7,485 nt of DNA from Jatrophihabitans sp. (GTDB lineage: Bacteria; Actinomycetota; Actinomycetes; Mycobacteriales; Jatrophihabitantaceae), in the NCBI GenBank assembly GCA_004299665.1, contig SCQZ01000468.1, forward strand, positions 1 to 7,485. Reading direction: 5' to 3'. Below, in pieces: positions 6,451 to 7,485 of this stretch; the first letter of the stretch is position 1, and each line of letters begins with the position of its first letter. The notes below the pieces were generated by a model. It was given only the letters and a program-made list of their open reading frames with translations. It ran no database searches and had not been told where the DNA came from. The translations under genes were made by a program, and so were the position numbers.

Positions 6451-7224
6451 TCACACCAGGGACGCGCACTGACCGACGGCCTTGTGGCCGACGGTGTTGA
6501 CACTGCCCGGAACGAAGCCGCCGGACACCCCCGGCGCCAGCCCGGAGCAGACGAGGTTCTGACCCACCGCGTTGCGCACGACGTACACGCCCGGGGCGCC
6601 GGGATGCTCGTCGGTCACCACGATGTCGGTCAGCGTCGCGTTGCGGCCGATCTGGTTGAACAGCACGCCGAGCCACTCGGTCGTCTGCCCGCTCACCGTC
6701 AGGTTGCCGCCGATCGTGTTGTTCTTGATCGACCAGGGGATCTCGGAGCCGCCGCCGGACAGCGTCACGTTCCCGTTGACCGTGATCCCGTTCAGCAGGA
6801 CCGCGGCCGCGCCGGAGACGGTGACGTTGCCGTTGACGACGACGGTGGAGTGCCCGTCCGGTTCGACGGCGCACTCGTGCGCCGAGTTGCCCGTGTAGGA
6901 CGGCGGCTGGCAGCCCAGACCGACGAGCGAGCCCGCTGCGCCGGTGACGTTGTGCCCGATCGTGATCGTCGACGGCGCGCTCTGCGCGTCGAGCATGGCA
7001 CCCGCGGCGACGTTCACGCTGCCGACGACGTCGATCACGGCGCCGGCGCCGACGGCGCACGGGCCCTGGACCGCGATGCTGGCGTAGCTGCCCGACGGGA
7101 TCTCACCGCCGGTGCACGTGTACGCCGCCGGCGCGGTGTTCTTCGCCGATGCGACGGCGGTCCCGGACAGCACCAGTGCCGTCGAGCCCGCCGCGAGCGC
7201 GAGTACCTGCACAGCTCTGCGCAT
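6451..7224 (-). CDS. Secreted repeat protein, predicted beta-solenoid with six cysteines, function unknown
   Basis: From ATG at 7222-7224 this is a 257-residue protein. Residues 1-27 form a signal peptide: MRR, a hydrophobic core, and an A-S-A cleavage motif (25-27). The mature part is rich in Gly, Val, Asn and Thr. It contains six copies of a loose motif [IVN]-[GN]-x-N-[VLA]-[TV]-[VLC]-[ST], with the key Asn at residues 92, 133, 152, 174, 195 and 223. Spacing is close to 20 residues in the middle of the array, as expected for turns of a right-handed beta-helix. Six cysteines (37, 56, 105, 118, 226, 253) would allow three disulfides outside the cell. There is no sortase signal, lipobox or transmembrane anchor, so it is probably released or loosely wall-bound. 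GGAGG at 7234-7238, nine bases upstream, supports the start. I do not recognise a named family. A structural or surface role fits better than an enzyme because no catalytic motif is visible. Confidence 0.82.
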   Translation of the reverse strand: MRRAVQVLALAAGSTALVLSGTAVASAKNTAPAAYTCTGGEIPSGSYASIAVQGPCAVGAGAVIDVVGSVNVAAGAMLDAQSAPSTITIGHNVTGAAGSLVGLGCQPPSYTGNSAHECAVEPDGHSTVVVNGNVTVSGAAAVLLNGITVNGNVTLSGGGSEIPWSIKNNTIGGNLTVSGQTTEWLGVLFNQIGRNATLTDIVVTDEHPGAPGVYVVRNAVGQNLVCSGLAPGVSGGFVPGSVNTVGHKAVGQCASLV

Positions 7225-7233
7225 TACTGTGTT

Positions 7234-7274
7234 CCTCCCATGTGAGAGATGGTTGGTCGATCGGCAGCACGTTA
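7234..7274 (-). promoter_or_regulatory. Ribosome binding site and possible promoter of the secreted-protein gene
   Basis: The Shine-Dalgarno GGGAGGA (complement of 7233-7239) fixes the start at 7224 rather than at the longer open frame beginning at 7329. Further up, TAACGT on the minus strand (7269-7274) resembles an actinomycete -10 box and would give a leader of about 38 bases. I see no convincing -35 hexamer at the right distance. The ribosome binding site is clear; the -10 box is tentative. Confidence 0.4.
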
Positions 7275-7341
7275 GCGGAGACTGAGGGCCCGAGGTAGTG
7301 GGATCCTTGCCGCAATCAGGGCGAACCATGACTGATCGCGC

Positions 7342-7399
7342 CCGCGGCCGGGTCCGCGGACTACGAGTTCTGCTCGGCGGCCTATGCCCGGCCGAGCAG
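7342..7399 (-). terminator. Two tandem hairpins at the end of the right-hand minus-strand gene
   Basis: Hairpin one has the perfect 9-bp arms CTGCTCGGC (7370-7378) and GCCGAGCAG (7391-7399). Its loop contains the stop codon of the partial gene at 7382-7384. Hairpin two has the arms CCGCGG (7342-7347 and 7354-7359) around a 6-base loop. They lie in the gap between that gene and the secreted-protein gene and could end its transcript. No T-tract follows either stem. The remaining gap (7275-7341) shows nothing recognisable. Confidence 0.4.
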
Positions 7400-7485
7400 G
7401 CGCTTGAGCCGGTGCGGCCGGGTCAGGAACGCCTCCGCCTCCAGCGCCGCGAGCGCGACCCGGGGCAGGTAGCGCGGGGACGGGA
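7382..7485 (-). CDS. C-terminal end of an unidentified protein
   Basis: Reading the minus strand from the window edge, 33 complete codons run without interruption to TAG (7382-7384). The visible tail has a predicted helix (RVALAALEAEAFL), then a basic end (PHRLKRLLGRA). Third positions are almost all G or C, as in the other genes here, and the frame ends beside a hairpin. These points favour a real 3' end over a chance open frame. The fragment carries no diagnostic motif, so no family is proposed. Its upstream part lies beyond the window. Confidence 0.5.
   Translation of the reverse strand, partial: PSPRYLPRVALAALEAEAFLTRPHRLKRLLGRA

Noticed and set aside
6680..6860. DNA tandem repeats or a CRISPR-like array in the secreted-protein gene
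   Set aside because: The repeated GTTGCCG/GTTGACG-like stretches are imperfect, in frame, and explained by the repeating protein motif. Unit lengths vary and there are no conserved repeat-spacer boundaries.
5800..7245. A 481-codon plus-strand open frame
   Set aside because: It overlaps the peroxidase gene in another frame and lies antisense to the secreted-protein gene. Its low-complexity Arg/Gly/Asp composition is typical of a shadow frame.
7225..7329. Longer form of the secreted protein starting at 7329
   Set aside because: It would bury the signal peptide 35 residues into the protein and ignore the clear ribosome binding site before the ATG at 7224.

Overview
The window is GC-rich DNA whose coding frames strongly prefer G or C at the third codon position. 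GTG starts are common, and at least one gene (possibly two) looks leaderless. Together with a DesA1-type acyl-ACP desaturase this points to an actinomycete (Actinomycetota). A Pseudonocardiales or Mycobacteriales relative is plausible, but the order cannot be fixed from this sequence. No tRNA, rRNA, insertion sequence, phage gene or CRISPR array is visible.

Layout. At 1-142 (+) is the tail of a COG1926-type phosphoribosyltransferase gene. It converges on a block of six minus-strand genes read from about 5.8 kb down to 0.2 kb. In transcription order these are: an aminoglycoside-phosphotransferase-fold small-molecule kinase (4813-5790); a class III PLP enzyme of the phosphoethanolamine/phosphohydroxylysine phospho-lyase type (3551-4816), whose GTG start overlaps the kinase stop as GTGA; an SRPBCC lipid-binding-fold protein (3052-3534); a soluble diiron acyl-ACP desaturase (2103-3008); an ACT-domain malic enzyme (666-2054); and a small four-helix membrane protein (196-567). 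Divergent from the kinase is a Cys-type glutathione peroxidase (5900-6379, +). It converges on a secreted, repeat-containing six-cysteine protein (6451-7224, -). The window ends in the 3' end of another minus-strand gene (7382-7485).

How the genes may work together. The kinase and the PLP enzyme form a recognisable two-step module. The kinase would phosphorylate the hydroxyl of an amino alcohol or hydroxy-amino acid, and the PLP lyase would eliminate phosphate and ammonia to give an aldehyde. Human HYKK with PHYKPL, and ETNPPL, are the known precedents. The desaturase has its own regulatory site: four TACG/CGTA half-sites form two tandem palindromes directly upstream of its start codon, so it is probably controlled separately from the genes before it. 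The malic enzyme would supply pyruvate and reduced pyridine nucleotide, which could serve lipid synthesis, but that link rests on adjacency only.

The points most worth following are the kinase/phospho-lyase pair with its unusual lipid-related neighbours, the tandem operator at the desaturase, and the secreted repeat protein.
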